A DNA stretch of 57,519 bases from an uncultured Nitrospira sp. Its GTDB lineage: Bacteria; Nitrospirota; Nitrospiria; Nitrospirales; Nitrospiraceae. Location: contig CABVRW010000020.1 of the NCBI GenBank assembly GCA_902500785.1, positions 1 through 57,519 on the forward strand. The letters are read 5' to 3'. Position 1 is the first letter of the stretch; every line of letters begins with the position of its first letter. Positions 19,182-27,979 of the stretch are shown in pieces. The notes under the pieces were generated by a model. That model was not told the origin of the DNA. It worked only from the letters and a program-made list of their open reading frames with translations, and did no database searches. A program made the position numbers and the translations under genes.

Positions 19182-19799
19182 TCACGTGTGCTTGAGGGCG
19201 ATGCGCTCAAGAATGTTGGCGACATCTTCGCACCGATCGGTCCCCGCTTCGAAATTTTCGTAGATCTCTTTCCATTTGATGACGGCAATCGGATCCGTCT
19301 CCTTCTCGAACAACAAGGAGATGGCGTCACGGGAGATGCGGTCGGCTTCGTTCTCGAGGCTATTGACCCGCACGCTACATTCCGTGACCGCCTGATGCGA
19401 CTTGCCGAGCAAATCGACTGTCGCCCCGACTTCCACTGCCGCCTGATACAACACATTCGCGAGCTTGATCGCCGAATCCGTGGGCGCCGTCACCTTGTAG
19501 AGGACAAATCGGTCGGCGATGGCCTCGACCACATCCAGGATGTCGTCGAGCGCGCTCGCCAGATCGTGAATATCCTCTCGATCGATGGGCGTGATGAATG
19601 TCTGATTGAGTTTTCTGGCGATGTCGTGGGTAATGCCATCCCCCACATGTTCGACATCCTTGATGCGCTTGGCCTTCTCGACCGGGTTCCGGAAATCCTC
19701 CGTCATGTCTTTTAGAAGACGACTCCCCTCAATCATGTTGTGCGCCGCATTCTTGAATAGGTCGAAAAACGCTTCTTCCCGAGGGATGAGACCGAACAT
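19182..19799 (-). CDS. DUF47 / PhoU-like accessory protein of Pit
   Basis: All-helical, PhoU-like protein of 205 residues (DUF47, TIGR00153 type) commonly encoded beside Pit transporters and thought to modulate their activity. It opens MFGLIPREEAFFDLFKNAA, typical for the family, and has repeated metal-ligand-like patterns (KDVEHVGDGITHDI; NSLENEADRISRDA). AAAGGA four bases before the ATG supports the start. It is transcribed ahead of pit. Confidence 0.9.
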   Translation of the reverse strand: MFGLIPREEAFFDLFKNAAHNMIEGSRLLKDMTEDFRNPVEKAKRIKDVEHVGDGITHDIARKLNQTFITPIDREDIHDLASALDDILDVVEAIADRFVLYKVTAPTDSAIKLANVLYQAAVEVGATVDLLGKSHQAVTECSVRVNSLENEADRISRDAISLLFEKETDPIAVIKWKEIYENFEAGTDRCEDVANILERIALKHT

Positions 19800-19823
19800 A
19801 ACGTCCTTTCTAGCCGCGAGGGG

Positions 19824-20816
19824 TTACCAGCGCACCAATCCTGTAGCCCAAGTCAAGCCCCCGCCGAATGCGCCCAACAACACCAGATCTCCCGCCGCCA
19901 CTCGCTGCGCCCGCACCGCGTGGTCCAATGCGATGGGCAAGGAAGCCGACGAGGTGTTCCCATATCGGTCAATGACTGAATACAACACGTCCGACGAAAG
20001 CCCAAGACGACGCCGGAGCTGCTCTAAAATTCTGGCATTGGCCTGATGAGCAATCACCCGGGTCAGGTCGCCGGCTTCGAGGCCGAATTCCTTCAACAGA
20101 TCCCCGACCGCCTGCTCCAAATGACGCACGGCCGAACGAAACACCGCGCTGCCTCGCAGACGCAGCATGTGTTCATTCGCACGGATGGTCTCCACCCGAG
20201 TAGGGTTTCGGGAGCCTCCGGCCGGGATGGTGATCAGCCCATGGCCAGACCCGTCGGCATAGAGTCGCACGCCGAGGATGCCGGAGGCGTCCGGTCGAAC
20301 CGAGTCATCCTGCACGACCACCACTGCGCCGGCTCCATCGCCGAACAGCATGGCCGTCTCTTTGTCCGCAACGTTGAGTGATTGTGATTTTACCTCGGCG
20401 GCAATGACCAAACAGGACCGAATGTGTCCGCTCCGGATCATGACATCCGCCGTCGACAAACCGTAGAGAAACCCCGAGCAGGAGGCTGACAGGTCGAAGG
20501 CCATGATCGAGTCGGCGCCCAAGGCGCGCTGGACATGACAGGCCGTGGAAGGAAACGCGCTGTCCGGCGAGGTCGTTGAGACCAGAATCGCTTCGACAGA
20601 CTTTGGAGCCAGCCCAGCCGCCTCACAAGCTCGCTGTCCGGCCACCACCGCCAAGTCTGAAGACGCTTGCCCCGGCTCCACCCAATGCCTGGTCCGAATG
20701 CCGGTCAAGGCCACGATCTGGTCCGGATCCAGCTCAAGCGTAGCCGCCACCTCCTCGTTGCCGACAACGCGAGAAGGCACGTACGAACCAGTTCCGACAA
20801 TGCGACTGCGTTTCAC
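19824..20816 (-). CDS. fabH: 3-oxoacyl-ACP synthase III (KASIII)
   Basis: Condenses acetyl-CoA with malonyl-ACP to start fatty-acid synthesis. The 330-residue thiolase-fold protein has the full FabH triad: Cys in LSASCSGFLYG, His in VIAHQANARI and Asn in RYGNTSSASLP, plus GAFGGGLTWATGL at the C-terminus. The GTG at 20816 is preferred because TAGGA lies five bases before it, the protein then opens RIVGTGSYVPSRVV like other FabH proteins, and a strong promoter ends at 20890; longer starts at 20873 or 20918 are much less likely. It is not next to other fab genes; DUF47 and pit follow 24 bases downstream. Confidence 0.93.
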   Translation of the reverse strand: MKRSRIVGTGSYVPSRVVGNEEVAATLELDPDQIVALTGIRTRHWVEPGQASSDLAVVAGQRACEAAGLAPKSVEAILVSTTSPDSAFPSTACHVQRALGADSIMAFDLSASCSGFLYGLSTADVMIRSGHIRSCLVIAAEVKSQSLNVADKETAMLFGDGAGAVVVVQDDSVRPDASGILGVRLYADGSGHGLITIPAGGSRNPTRVETIRANEHMLRLRGSAVFRSAVRHLEQAVGDLLKEFGLEAGDLTRVIAHQANARILEQLRRRLGLSSDVLYSVIDRYGNTSSASLPIALDHAVRAQRVAAGDLVLLGAFGGGLTWATGLVRW

Positions 20817-20889
20817 GGGGGTCCTACTTGAAGCATCCTTGGGGACCGTCTGCGACGACGTGCCATGCGACATCACGAGGTGCGGCGAG

Positions 20890-20918
20890 ATTATAGGACC
20901 CGGGCCCAAGTGGGTCAA
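20890..20918 (-). promoter_or_regulatory. strong sigma70-type promoter of fabH
   Basis: On the minus strand TTGACC (20918-20913) and a perfect TATAAT (20895-20890) are separated by 17 bases. The predicted start near 20883 gives a 67-base leader before the GTG start of fabH. It is the best-matching promoter in the window. Confidence 0.75.
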
Positions 20919-21023
20919 CCGTCACAAGCCGAATTCGTTGCTTTTCGCTTCCCGATCTGCTAGAAAAATTGTGTAGTTACGATCGGATAATGTTCTAAAC
21001 TATTTGCTAGGAGGAGTCGCTGG

Positions 21024-21944
21024 ATGCCTAGGCGTTCAAGGGGGTGGTGTGTCGGTTTGACCATTGTGCTGGGGTTACTATGGTGTACGGGCGGATGCTC
21101 CAGCAAACCGAAAACAACTGCCGGCGCCAAACCCGTGAGCGGCACCGATGAGCAGATTTTCCTCGGCGACACCATTGAGAAGAACTACGATCCCAATGTG
21201 ATCATGAAGCGTGGCGAAGCTTTTTTTGAGAAGGAAGAGTTTGCCGAGGCGATCGTCGAATACCAGCATTTCCTGGAACTGCATCGATCCCATCAACTGG
21301 CGGCCTATGCCCAGTTCCGCCTCGCCGAGAGCCATCTCCGGATGGCCAAGTCAATCGACCGCGACCCGGAACCGATCCAGAAGGCCATCGCCGCGTTTGA
21401 AAAATTGCGCAAGGAATTCCCCGGAAGCAAGTACGAAGGCCAGGCGCTGCAGCGTATCGCCGATTGCCACGACTGGCTCGCGCAGACGCACTTGTTCGTC
21501 GGTCAGTTCTACTATCGCCGGTCCTCTTATCTTGCCGCCGCGCATCGATTCGATCAGATCATGAAAGACTATCCTGATAAGAAGGTCGCACCGGAGGCGC
21601 TCTATTACCTGGCCATGACCTATCAGGAACTCGGCGCCAATGACTGGGCGACGGAAAAACTGCAGCTTCTGGCCGAAAAGTATCCCAACAGCGAGGCTGC
21701 AGGAAGTGGTCGCCGCTTGCTGACCAAGCTTGAGAAGAAATCGCCGTTACCTGCGCCGGCGGTGGTGGCACAAACTGATTCGTCTTTCTCTGAAACCCAG
21801 CCTTCTACCACGCGGCTTGCCGTCCCGGTTCCGTCGTCGAGCTTCAACGCGTCTGCTTCTCCGACCATTCCCAACGTCAAGAACCCAACGGCAGTGTCTC
21901 TTGGGCGACCGTTCGTCTCCTGCCGACTCGGCGCATGGTGCTGA
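21024..21944 (+). CDS. bamD: outer-membrane assembly lipoprotein BamD
   Basis: BamD (YfiO/ComL) is the TPR lipoprotein of the BAM complex that inserts barrels into the outer membrane. A lipoprotein signal peptide ends in LLWCTGGC|SSKP (lipobox cysteine near residue 26), followed by TPR-like repeats (EEFAEAIVEYQHFLELHRSH; AYAQFRLAESHLRMA; APEALYYLAMTYQELGANDWA). At 306 residues it is longer than E. coli BamD because of a Ser/Pro/Thr-rich, low-complexity tail after about residue 235. AGGAGGA eight bases upstream supports the start. It diverges from fabH; a GATAAT at 20985-20990 could be its -10 but has no good -35. Confidence 0.88.
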   Translation: MPRRSRGWCVGLTIVLGLLWCTGGCSSKPKTTAGAKPVSGTDEQIFLGDTIEKNYDPNVIMKRGEAFFEKEEFAEAIVEYQHFLELHRSHQLAAYAQFRLAESHLRMAKSIDRDPEPIQKAIAAFEKLRKEFPGSKYEGQALQRIADCHDWLAQTHLFVGQFYYRRSSYLAAAHRFDQIMKDYPDKKVAPEALYYLAMTYQELGANDWATEKLQLLAEKYPNSEAAGSGRRLLTKLEKKSPLPAPAVVAQTDSSFSETQPSTTRLAVPVPSSSFNASASPTIPNVKNPTAVSLGRPFVSCRLGAWC

Positions 21945-21960
21945 CAGGCCGCGAGGCCTG
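21945..21960. terminator. hairpin between convergent bamD and the reductase gene
   Basis: CAGGCC-GCGA-GGCCTG forms a perfect six-base-pair stem with a GNRA-type tetraloop, starting at the first base after the bamD stop. It lies between two convergent genes and has no T-tract, so it is a possible bidirectional 3'-end structure. Confidence 0.4.
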
Positions 21961-21972
21961 CCCTCTTCCACC

Positions 21973-23181
21973 TTATCGCAGATGTAATGCTTCGAGCAGC
22001 AGGTCGTTGACCGATGCCTTGAGGCGCTTCTTCGCATCAGGCAGAAATTGTGCGGCCGTGGTGCGTCCCTGCAGGACTTCGAAATAGGACTGCACCACAT
22101 CCTGATACCGGCGGAGAAGCCTGAAGCCCAGCCTGGGAAAGGCATAGATGACCCGCGCGATCCTGGCCGTAATTCTGAACTCCGGCAGGATGTCACGCTC
22201 CAGCGTGGCCTCGTAGGCGACCAACGACTCACGGTAGTCGTGGCGGTTCTCAAGAATCGCCCGAGCAATCAGCTGGCCCGAACGCACCGCATAATAAATG
22301 CCCTCTCCGAACAGCGGGTCGACCAAATGGCCCGCATCACCAATCAGGGCCGCTCGACCATTGACGAACTGAGAGTTCCCTCCAGCGTCAGGCCCTCCCC
22401 CAGAGTCAGAATAGGCAGGAATCGGATGTCCCACCGGGCGTGGCACCGTCCAACCGGTCAACCCTCGCTCCTCCTTGACAAATCGGTCAAATGTCGTGCG
22501 CAAGCTCGTCGATTTGCGGCAAAATTCTCCTACACCCACGGACAGGTTTTCACGCTTGGGGAAAATCCAACCATACCCCTGACGAGCCGCGCCCACATCC
22601 ACAAGGATCGTCGTGGCGCTAGGATAGTGTCGGCCGTTCCCAAGTCCCACCTCACTTTCAAGGGCGGGGGCTCGATAGAGAGAGCGGTTGGGGAACAGCT
22701 GCCGCGCGACGAGACTATTGGCTCCGTCCGCGCCGATCACCAGCTTCGCGCGATAGCGTCTCTCCCCGGTAACAATCTCGACGCCGTCGGAATCCTGGGT
22801 CACCTCGATCACTCCCTCGCCGGTCCGAATCTCGGTTCCGGCTTGAATCGCTTGTTGAACCAGAAAGTGATCGAAACGATCCCGCATGACCATGTAGGCG
22901 ATCGGCCGTGAGGACTCGATGAGCAGAGGATCCTGGCCACGATAGACGAACTGGACCCCGTTGACAGTCTGTTCGATAACCGATCGGAAGCCTGGGTCTA
23001 ACAACTGGTCGATGCGCGCCGACAGCCCGCCGCCGCACACCTTATAACGGGGATGTGGCTCTTTGTCGAAAGCAAGCACGTCTATACCGCCGCGACTGAG
23101 GGCAGCGGCAGCGGATGCTCCCGCCGGTCCCATTCCGACAATGACCACATCGTAAGTTGTGCCCACTTGCCCATCCGCCAT
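21973..23181 (-). CDS. geranylgeranyl reductase family FAD-dependent oxidoreductase
   Basis: Flavoprotein of the geranylgeranyl reductase family (402 residues), which saturates double bonds of isoprenoid chains. It has an N-terminal FAD-binding Rossmann motif (VVIVGMGPAGASAAAALSRG), the family's PRYKVCGGGLS stretch near residue 45, the VIGADGANSLVAR motif and the second FAD contact ALIGDAGHLVDPLFGEGI. It lies 117 bases after ccdA on the same strand, at the end of the cytochrome c maturation block. The substrate (lipid, quinone or other prenyl chain) cannot be read from the sequence. Confidence 0.85.
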   Translation of the reverse strand: MADGQVGTTYDVVIVGMGPAGASAAAALSRGGIDVLAFDKEPHPRYKVCGGGLSARIDQLLDPGFRSVIEQTVNGVQFVYRGQDPLLIESSRPIAYMVMRDRFDHFLVQQAIQAGTEIRTGEGVIEVTQDSDGVEIVTGERRYRAKLVIGADGANSLVARQLFPNRSLYRAPALESEVGLGNGRHYPSATTILVDVGAARQGYGWIFPKRENLSVGVGEFCRKSTSLRTTFDRFVKEERGLTGWTVPRPVGHPIPAYSDSGGGPDAGGNSQFVNGRAALIGDAGHLVDPLFGEGIYYAVRSGQLIARAILENRHDYRESLVAYEATLERDILPEFRITARIARVIYAFPRLGFRLLRRYQDVVQSYFEVLQGRTTAAQFLPDAKKRLKASVNDLLLEALHLR

Positions 23182-23298
23182 GTGTCGTCAACCAATTGAG
23201 GAACAGACATCTCCAACCCGGTCTGACCGGTTTGGAGCACGCAATGCGGCGTGAACCTTCAGGGAAAGTCCGACAGGGCAGAAGAACAGGAGACCACG

Positions 23299-24045
23299 CT
23301 ACTGACCGAGGTACCAGCCGATCCCATATCGTTCGAGAAAGCTCGTGATCATGGTCAGCGAATTGGCATAGATCATCACGCCCACCACAATGAGCAGCAC
23401 CCCACTGACCGTTGAAACACCCCAAAGGTACGCGCGCACTTCTTTAAAGTAGCTGAGAAATCGATCGACGCCGAGCGCGGTCAGAAACAACGGCAGGCCC
23501 AATCCCAGCGAATAAAACGTGAGCAGGACCACCCCACTGAACATCGACTCGGTCGTGCTGGCATAGAGCAGGATCGTCCCCAAGACAGGCCCCACGCAGG
23601 GAGTCCACCCAGCAGCAAACGCGATGCCGATCAAGAAGGATCCCAAAAACCCGGCCGGACGGTTCCGAAACTGGAAGCGATGCTCCATTTTCAGAAAGTT
23701 CAAATTTAAGATACCGAGCAGGTAGAGACCGAAGAGAATCACGACGATCCCCCCGAACCGTCGTAGATGCTCCTGGTAGGTCATCAAGGCCTGGCCCAAC
23801 AAGCTGGCCGATGCTCCGAACGCCACAAATACTGTTGAAAACCCTGCGATGAAGAGCAGGGAATTCAGAATGATCGCCTTGCGGAATCGGGTCCGCGCAG
23901 ACACATCGGTGAGCTGTTCGATCGAGAGCCCGGTGATATAGGAGATGTACGATGGAACCAGCGGCAGCACGCAAGGCGACACGAACGACAGCAGCCCAGC
24001 GGAAAACGCAGCGACGAATGAAATCGACTGCACCGAGTCGGTCAT
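23299..24045 (-). CDS. ccdA: CcdA-type thiol-disulfide transport protein
   Basis: Membrane protein that passes reducing equivalents from cytoplasmic thioredoxin to periplasmic thiol proteins, keeping apocytochrome c haem-binding cysteines reduced. The 248-residue protein has six hydrophobic segments and the two membrane cysteines in FVSPCVLPLVPSY and GWTPCVGPVLG. The ATG at 24045 has AGGAG eight bases upstream and starts two bases after the preceding TlpA-like gene ends; a longer frame from 24102 would overlap that gene. It belongs to the System II cytochrome c biogenesis block. Confidence 0.93.
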   Translation of the reverse strand: MTDSVQSISFVAAFSAGLLSFVSPCVLPLVPSYISYITGLSIEQLTDVSARTRFRKAIILNSLLFIAGFSTVFVAFGASASLLGQALMTYQEHLRRFGGIVVILFGLYLLGILNLNFLKMEHRFQFRNRPAGFLGSFLIGIAFAAGWTPCVGPVLGTILLYASTTESMFSGVVLLTFYSLGLGLPLFLTALGVDRFLSYFKEVRAYLWGVSTVSGVLLIVVGVMIYANSLTMITSFLERYGIGWYLGQ

Positions 24046-24047
24046 GC

Positions 24048-24611
24048 TTAGGACTCCTGCAGCAGCGATTCGACCAGGCGCTTCCCTGCGGGCGCGCTCC
24101 AATCACGGGCCCCGGGAATCCGGTTGCGAATGATGCCCTTGCGGTCGATGAGAAATGTCATCGGCAACTGACGTGCACCATACTGAAGCCCAATGCGGAA
24201 ATCGGCGTCGTGGAGGATGGGAAAGGTAAAGCCGACCTCCTGCTGAAAGGGACGGGTGACGGCCGCGCCTTGGGCGTCGGTTGAAACCGCCAGAATCTCA
24301 AACTCCTTACGGCTGAACGATTGATACAGTCGCTCCATGGCCGGCATCTCGATCTTGCAGGGACCGCACCACGTCGCCCAGAAATTCAAGAGGACGACTT
24401 TCCCACGGAACTGATCGAGCGTGACGTTGAACCCCTCGGAGTCTTTCAGTAAAAAATTCGGCGCCTCTTCATCGACTTGTGGAATGCGCGCGGCTACAAG
24501 CAGCGGACCGCGGGACGACAAGGACGAGGCCTCCCGGGCATCGGCAGTGAAGCCTCCGCCGATCATCAGTCCTGCACCGAACATGAAGAGTACCGACCAG
24601 CGATTCATCAT
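24048..24611 (-). CDS. TlpA/ResA-like periplasmic thioredoxin (first of two)
   Basis: Thiol-disulfide oxidoreductase with an N-terminal signal sequence or anchor (SVLFMFGAGLMIGGGF) and a thioredoxin fold of the TlpA/ResA type. The active site is WCGPCK in the context VVLLNFWATWCGPC, and the cis-proline loop is QLPMTFLID. In System II cytochrome c maturation such proteins reduce the CXXCH cysteines before haem attachment. It is 187 residues and is directly followed by ccdA, its likely reductant supplier. Confidence 0.9.
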   Translation of the reverse strand: MMNRWSVLFMFGAGLMIGGGFTADAREASSLSSRGPLLVAARIPQVDEEAPNFLLKDSEGFNVTLDQFRGKVVLLNFWATWCGPCKIEMPAMERLYQSFSRKEFEILAVSTDAQGAAVTRPFQQEVGFTFPILHDADFRIGLQYGARQLPMTFLIDRKGIIRNRIPGARDWSAPAGKRLVESLLQES

Positions 24612-24616
24612 GGCAC

Positions 24617-25240
24617 TTATGACCTGGGGAGCGCCTGAACGGAGGTCGCGCGCGCAGCTTTCTCCGCCGGCTTGAGGAGTTGCGTCAACACTTTGAGGTT
24701 ATCCAAGCGTGTCCAATCGCGAGGTCCGATTACTTTTTCACGCAGGAGACCTTGCTGATCGATGATATAGGTTTCAGGAACCCCCATCAATTTGTAGCGC
24801 TTATCCGTCTGGCCCCAGGAATCCACCAACACCGGGAACGTGAGATTCATGCCCTTGACGAACGGTGGGATGTCTTTCTTGGTTGTGACCCGGTCGATGC
24901 TGACCGCGAGAATCACCAACCCATCCTTTTCAAAATTCTTGTACAAGACCTCCATCGAAGGCATTTCTTCACGGCACGGCTTGCACCAGGTCGCCCAAAA
25001 ATTCAAAAAGACCACCTTGCCGCGGTAATCCGACAGCCGGAGCTGTTTGTCGTTAAGATCGGGCAACTGAAAATCCGGTGCCTCTTTTCCCACTACCAAC
25101 GGTTCGTACTTTGAACTCTGCAGCCACACCACGAGAAACATCACGCCGAGAATGGCGGCGGCGGCCAACACGACCACCATTCGGGACGGACCGGTCCGTG
25201 ACATGGAATGAGTGGCGCTCTGATTCATGTGATCTGTCAT
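24617..25240 (-). CDS. TlpA/ResA-like periplasmic thioredoxin (second of two)
   Basis: Second membrane-anchored thioredoxin of the block, 207 residues, with a transmembrane helix at about 21-40 (VVVLAAAAILGVMFLVVWL) and the active site WCKPCR in KVVFLNFWATWCKPC. The cis-proline loop reads GVPETYIID. The first 12 residues contain a second in-frame Met. It lies three bases after the ccsA stop and five bases before the other thioredoxin gene, so the genes are translationally close. The different residues between the active-site cysteines suggest different redox potentials or partners. Confidence 0.9.
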   Translation of the reverse strand: MTDHMNQSATHSMSRTGPSRMVVVLAAAAILGVMFLVVWLQSSKYEPLVVGKEAPDFQLPDLNDKQLRLSDYRGKVVFLNFWATWCKPCREEMPSMEVLYKNFEKDGLVILAVSIDRVTTKKDIPPFVKGMNLTFPVLVDSWGQTDKRYKLMGVPETYIIDQQGLLREKVIGPRDWTRLDNLKVLTQLLKPAEKAARATSVQALPRS

Positions 25241-25243
25241 GGT

Positions 25244-26158
25244 CTAGGCGTAGGCATGCAGACCGGAGAGCAGAAAGTTCACTCCCCAGAAACAGAAAAT
25301 AACCATGAGAAACCCGAAGATCGCGTAGATCGCAGCCTTATGCCCTTCCCACCCCCGCGTCATGCGGGCATGGATATAGGCGCCATAGATCAGCCAGACA
25401 ATCAATGACCAGGTTTCTTTTGGATCCCAGCTCCAGTATCCACCCCAGGCATAATTCGCCCACATCGCCCCGAGGATGATCCCGAAGGCGAGCAGCGGGA
25501 ATCCCAGCATGATCGCCTTGTAACCAAGCTCATCAATGGTTTCGAGATCAGGAAACGCGGCATAGAACCGAGACTGGCTGCCACGATTGACGGCCCGTTC
25601 TTTGAAGAGATACATCAGCCCCAATCCTCCCGCCATGGCAAACGCCGCATAGCTGGTCAACGTGATTGAGACATGGATATAAATCCAATAACTGTTTAGG
25701 GCCGGAACAAGCGGCTCCGCCGTTTGATACCGATAGGGCAAGAGCGACGCGGCGCCCATGGCGATAAACCCGATCCCCACCACAAAGGCTCCGACAGCCT
25801 TGATCTTGTATCGGAATTCCAGCATCACATAACCCAAGATAATCGCCCAGGACACATAGGCCATCGCTTCGAACTGGTTCGACCAGGGGGCAAAGGTACC
25901 GGAATGCTCCATTCGCTCGAACGCCCGCGTCGTCAAGGCGAGGGTGTTCAGCACCCATCCAAACACGGTCACAAGGGTTGCGACCTGTCCCAGTTGCGTG
26001 GCCCAGGCGCCATCGCGCTCTTCGATGTTTTCAAGCGGATGTCCGGCCGGTGCCATCTGCATGGCAGGCCGTTTGGCGAACAAATAGGCCACATACAAAC
26101 CCAATGCGGCCAGATACAGCCAGAACGTCATATCGAACAGAAACAGTGATCGCATCAT
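25244..26158 (-). CDS. ccsA: cytochrome c biogenesis protein CcsA/ResC
   Basis: Polytopic membrane subunit of the System II cytochrome c synthase that exports haem and attaches it to apocytochromes with ResB. The 304-residue protein has about eight transmembrane helices and the haem-handling tryptophan-rich WWD motif as YAWGGYWSWDPKETWSL near residue 235, and conserved histidines in its helices (e.g. IHVSITLTSYAAFAMAGG). It follows resB with 74 bases between. Naming differs between organisms (CcsA, ResC, CcsB). Confidence 0.94.
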   Translation of the reverse strand: MMRSLFLFDMTFWLYLAALGLYVAYLFAKRPAMQMAPAGHPLENIEERDGAWATQLGQVATLVTVFGWVLNTLALTTRAFERMEHSGTFAPWSNQFEAMAYVSWAIILGYVMLEFRYKIKAVGAFVVGIGFIAMGAASLLPYRYQTAEPLVPALNSYWIYIHVSITLTSYAAFAMAGGLGLMYLFKERAVNRGSQSRFYAAFPDLETIDELGYKAIMLGFPLLAFGIILGAMWANYAWGGYWSWDPKETWSLIVWLIYGAYIHARMTRGWEGHKAAIYAIFGFLMVIFCFWGVNFLLSGLHAYA

Positions 26159-26232
26159 ACGGACCTCCGTCTATCTCTAGAATGCAGCGTTGACCGGATA
26201 GGACATTCCTCTGAGCCACGCGGCATCGATAT

Positions 26233-27669
26233 TCAGGATGGGGCCTGAGCGTTGATTTTCTCCGTGAATTTTCTGAACTCTTTCTGAAAGTCGATCTGAC
26301 TTTTGTGCGTGGTTCCTCCGAGATGGAGCGTGGCACCGAATTCGCTGGGAACGATCTTCGCCCACAGCCGCCGATGATAAATCAGCGACGACAGTGTCAT
26401 CCCTACGACTAACATCGTACACCCGATCCAGACCATGGTGATGCCTGGATTTCTAGCAATCTGCAGACCGGTGAACTTCTTCGGCTGATACCCGATGAAT
26501 TCGAATTGGTACGCGGAGTCCTTAATCTCGAACAGATCGGGATAATGATAGAACACCCAGGGGGTAGACTGCACGGCACTCCGTTCATCCACCGCCAGAC
26601 GAATCGCCGGATTCGCATGCTCGGCGGTTTTTGAAAACACTTTCTTTTCGGTCGAATTGAAGGCAAAGTCGGCCACGAAATCGGTCATCTTCATTTTCAA
26701 CGGAAGACCGTCGACGGCTTTCTCCTTGTTCCACTCCAAATCTACCGTCGCGACAATCTTGTCGCCGCCCTTTTCCTTGACATTGATTCGCGCGGCTTCG
26801 ATCTGATCCCAGGCATCACCATAACTCGACTGGTAGAACCAAATCCCCTTATATACTAACGGATCATTGACCGTAATCGTCTTGGTTGCGGTCGGAGTCC
26901 CCTGATCGATCACGGTCAGCGTGCTGTTGTACGATTTGACCGACCCGTTTTCATGGTAGTCGATCCAGAACTTGTCGACGCGAAGATCAAAATTCCCGCG
27001 CGGGATATGGTAGGTCTGCCCTTCCAGACACACCCCGAATTCCTGAAACCCGTAATAGCTACCGAGCAGTCCCCCCAGCACAATGACCGTCGCGCTAAGA
27101 TGGGCCACATGCGCACCGACCCGACCCATAATCCCTTTGGTCGCGTAGACCGTCACCTCACCCGGGTCACTCTTGGCCAGCACCCGATAGCCCTTTTCAG
27201 CAAAGAGCCTCACGAGTCGCTCTGCCACCGCTTCTTTCGACTGATTGAGCGAAAGAGTCGTCTGCTGCTTCATGCCCTGGATAAACGCCAGCGACACGCC
27301 GACCTTGTCCTGGCGCATGGAACGCCACACGCTGGGAAACCGTTTATGGAAACAGGTGAGAGAATTCACACACAGGAGTCCCAGAAGACTGGTGAACCAC
27401 CATGTGTGATAGACGTCGGTGAAACCGAGGCGGAGAAACCAGCGATACGCGTCTTCACCATATTCCTGCACATAGGTTTCCGGACGCTCGCCCTGCTGAA
27501 TAACCGTGCCGATCGTCGCAGTCATGGCGAGCACAATAAACAGGAACATCGCCAGCTTGATCGAGGCAAAGAAGTCCACGACCTCCCGCGAAAACTCTTC
27601 CCATCCCAGCCCGGACGTAGACGGGCCGGATGCACTCACCTCGGATGCTGCCTCGGGTTTATCGTTCAT
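26233..27669 (-). CDS. resB: cytochrome c biogenesis protein ResB/Ccs1
   Basis: ResB partners CcsA in the System II cytochrome c synthase. The 478-residue protein has three N-terminal helices (SIKLAMFLFIVLAMTATIGT, ending with the family's GTVIQQGE motif; WWFTSLLGLLCVNSLTC), a further helix near residue 170-200 (GAHVAHLSATVIVLGGLLGS), a large periplasmic domain and a last helix (MVWIGCTMLVVGMTLSSL). The conserved histidine in VGAHVAHLS is visible. It opens the block resB-ccsA-tlpA-tlpA-ccdA-reductase. No convincing promoter was found, although TATGAT on the minus strand about 50 bases upstream may act as a -10. Confidence 0.94.
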   Translation of the reverse strand: MNDKPEAASEVSASGPSTSGLGWEEFSREVVDFFASIKLAMFLFIVLAMTATIGTVIQQGERPETYVQEYGEDAYRWFLRLGFTDVYHTWWFTSLLGLLCVNSLTCFHKRFPSVWRSMRQDKVGVSLAFIQGMKQQTTLSLNQSKEAVAERLVRLFAEKGYRVLAKSDPGEVTVYATKGIMGRVGAHVAHLSATVIVLGGLLGSYYGFQEFGVCLEGQTYHIPRGNFDLRVDKFWIDYHENGSVKSYNSTLTVIDQGTPTATKTITVNDPLVYKGIWFYQSSYGDAWDQIEAARINVKEKGGDKIVATVDLEWNKEKAVDGLPLKMKMTDFVADFAFNSTEKKVFSKTAEHANPAIRLAVDERSAVQSTPWVFYHYPDLFEIKDSAYQFEFIGYQPKKFTGLQIARNPGITMVWIGCTMLVVGMTLSSLIYHRRLWAKIVPSEFGATLHLGGTTHKSQIDFQKEFRKFTEKINAQAPS

Positions 27670-27779
27670 GAATCAACATACCTAGCTGCTTCGACCTGGC
27701 CGTCAAACCGACCCCATCATCATAACCAATGACGAGCTGCGTGTGGGATCCTGCACCAATACAGGCTAGTACCACGAGG

Positions 27780-27809
27780 TTGGAAGTGCCAAGGCAGAGC
27801 GTTTATGAT
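27780..27809 (+). promoter_or_regulatory. putative metK promoter, far upstream
   Basis: TTGGAA (27780-27785) and TATGAT (27804-27809) are separated by 18 bases. The predicted start near 27816 would give a leader of about 250 bases before metK, which contains the stems described at 27835-27979. Confidence 0.45.
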
Positions 27810-27834
27810 GAAAAAGGTTCCAAATGCGCGAAAA

Positions 27835-27979
27835 GTAAGCTATCTTACAAGTCGTCTCGAAGGACTGTCAAGCAAGACGCTTGTCCTGGATGAGACGTGA
27901 GCAATTCCATCAGATCGGTAGACAAAAACCGCCTGGTCAGTTACTATTGCCTTAGTTTTTTTGCGGGGTTGCCTGACCA
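27835..27979 (+). ncRNA. candidate structured 5' leader of metK
   Basis: The 400-base gap between resB and metK holds three consecutive foldable elements on the metK strand. Stem 1 is GTAAG/CTTAC with a four-base loop (27835-27848). Element 2 (27853-27897) is nested: CGTCTC/GAGACG outside, AGGAC/GTCCT inside, AAGC/GCTT closing an AAGAC loop. Element 3 pairs TGGTCAG (27934-27940) with CTGACCA (27973-27979) and spans a run of seven T; an alternative pairing of AACCGC (27927-27932) with GCGG..TT (27963-27970) would cross it. It does not match the SAM or SAH riboswitch consensus sequences I know. A regulatory role is inferred only from its position before metK. Confidence 0.35.

Noticed and set aside
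20817-20918. Longer fabH starts at 20918 (TTG) or 20873 (ATG)
   Set aside because: The first lies inside the strong promoter at 20890-20918; GTG 20816 has a good ribosome-binding site and gives a normal FabH N-terminus.
21726-21944. Frameshift at the end of bamD
   Set aside because: The tail is low-complexity and longer than in E. coli, but there is no sign of a displaced conserved segment in another frame.
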